NCBI GenBank assembly: GCA_024654105.1
Contig: JANLID010000106.1
Coordinates: forward strand, 1-5,965
Direction of reading: 5' to 3'
From: Gallionella sp.
GTDB lineage: Bacteria; Pseudomonadota; Gammaproteobacteria; Burkholderiales; Gallionellaceae
Length of the DNA stretch: 5,965 bases
Within the stretch, counting starts at the first letter, position 1. Every line of letters begins with the position of its first letter. Of this stretch, positions 5,820 to 5,965 are shown in pieces. A model generated the notes under the pieces. That model saw only the letters and a list, made by a program, of their open reading frames with translations, did no database searches and was not told the DNA's origin. Made by a program: the position numbers and the translations under genes.

Positions 5820-5849
5820 ATGGGGAGTAGGGTAAGCCGGTTCAGGGTA
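5787..5849 (+). other. Displaced chemoreceptor C-terminus after a small G-rich insertion
   Basis: Reading on past the stop (5817-5819) in the same frame, positions 5832-5849 encode VSRFRV, nearly the VSRFKV that ends the first receptor. Between the last normal-looking residues (EELKKA, to 5786) and this remnant lie 45 bases that contain the stop and one GGGAGTAGGG unit (5823-5832), the theme of the tandem repeat at 3625-3659. GGGGTA at 5786-5791 and 5813-5818, and AGGGTA at 5829-5834, may mark duplication points. This reads as an insertion that replaced the receptor's last few residues; the effect on function is probably small. Confidence 0.5.
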
Positions 5850-5852
5850 GTG

Positions 5853-5884
5853 GCCGGTGGTTCGACAAGCTCACCACGAACGGT
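5853..5884. repeat. Dispersed palindromic repeat (TTCGACAAGCTCACCACGAA core)
   Basis: GTGGT (5857-5861) and ACCAC (5873-5877) are inverted around TCGACAAGCTC, with outer CCG/CGG pairing and TTCG/CGAA symmetry. From memory, close variants of this sequence are scattered between genes in many proteobacterial genomes, so it is probably a REP-like intergenic repeat. There is no T-tract to make it a clear terminator, although it sits right after the second receptor gene. Confidence 0.5.
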
Positions 5885-5920
5885 TAAATGAACGGCATGG
5901 GGATTGATGGGAAGTTCATG

Positions 5921-5965
5921 ATGAAAAATAGTATTAAAAAATATTACACTCACCTGGGTTTGGCC
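5921..5965 (+). CDS. Possible start of a further gene, cut by the window end
   Basis: Two adjacent ATG codons (5918 and 5921) follow GGGAAG (5909-5914); the second has six-base spacing and is preferred. The frame stays open to the window edge and gives MKNSIKKYYTHLGLA, a basic start turning hydrophobic, as at the beginning of a signal peptide or first membrane helix. Fifteen codons are too few to name a family. A third membrane receptor or an exported protein would fit the context, but this is a guess. Confidence 0.45.
   Translation, partial: MKNSIKKYYTHLGLA

Noticed and set aside
5886..5900. AACGGCATGGGG resembling the left arm of the palindromic element
   Set aside because: It lacks one base of the arm, and no right arm, core or tail follows.

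Overview
The window looks like chromosomal DNA from a free-living Gram-negative proteobacterium, most likely a betaproteobacterium of the Nitrosomonadales/Gallionellaceae kind. That placement is an inference. It rests on an Aer-like PAS chemoreceptor carrying a c-type haem motif, on moderate GC content, and on the style of the dispersed palindromic repeats. No marker gene fixes the taxonomy.

Layout. Positions 1-219 are AT-rich non-coding DNA that ends in a clear promoter; a perfect palindrome fills the spacer between its -35 and -10 boxes. Positions 220-1118 hold a two-gene type II toxin-antitoxin operon, prlF (antitoxin) and yhaV (RelE-superfamily mRNA-cleaving toxin), overlapping by one base. 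The toxin gene carries about 126 bp of palindromic repeat inserted in frame, adding about 42 residues to a protein otherwise close to normal length. Positions 1119-1990 contain no convincing protein gene. They hold a strong hairpin terminator (1215-1256) possibly ending a short RNA, a second and longer copy of the same palindromic element (1341-1544) with another hairpin nested in it, and a long leader with a possible sigma-28 promoter.

Positions 1991-3616 encode a classical transmembrane methyl-accepting chemotaxis protein with a periplasmic four-helix-bundle-type sensor. After a repeat-filled gap (five perfect TAGGGAG units, a potential G-quadruplex), positions 3741-5819 encode a second chemoreceptor with an unusual design. 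It has an Aer-type FAD-binding PAS domain in the cytoplasm, then a periplasmic domain with a CxxCH haem c motif, then HAMP and the MCP signalling hairpin. Its 3' end seems to have been altered by a small G-rich insertion. The last 45 bases may be the start of a further gene.

Function. The two receptors are output-compatible, with nearly identical hairpin tips that would bind CheA/CheW, but they sense different things. The second could read redox state on both sides of the inner membrane. No che or flagellar gene lies in the window. The most interesting items are the dual-redox receptor and the palindromic element that has become part of a toxin's coding sequence.
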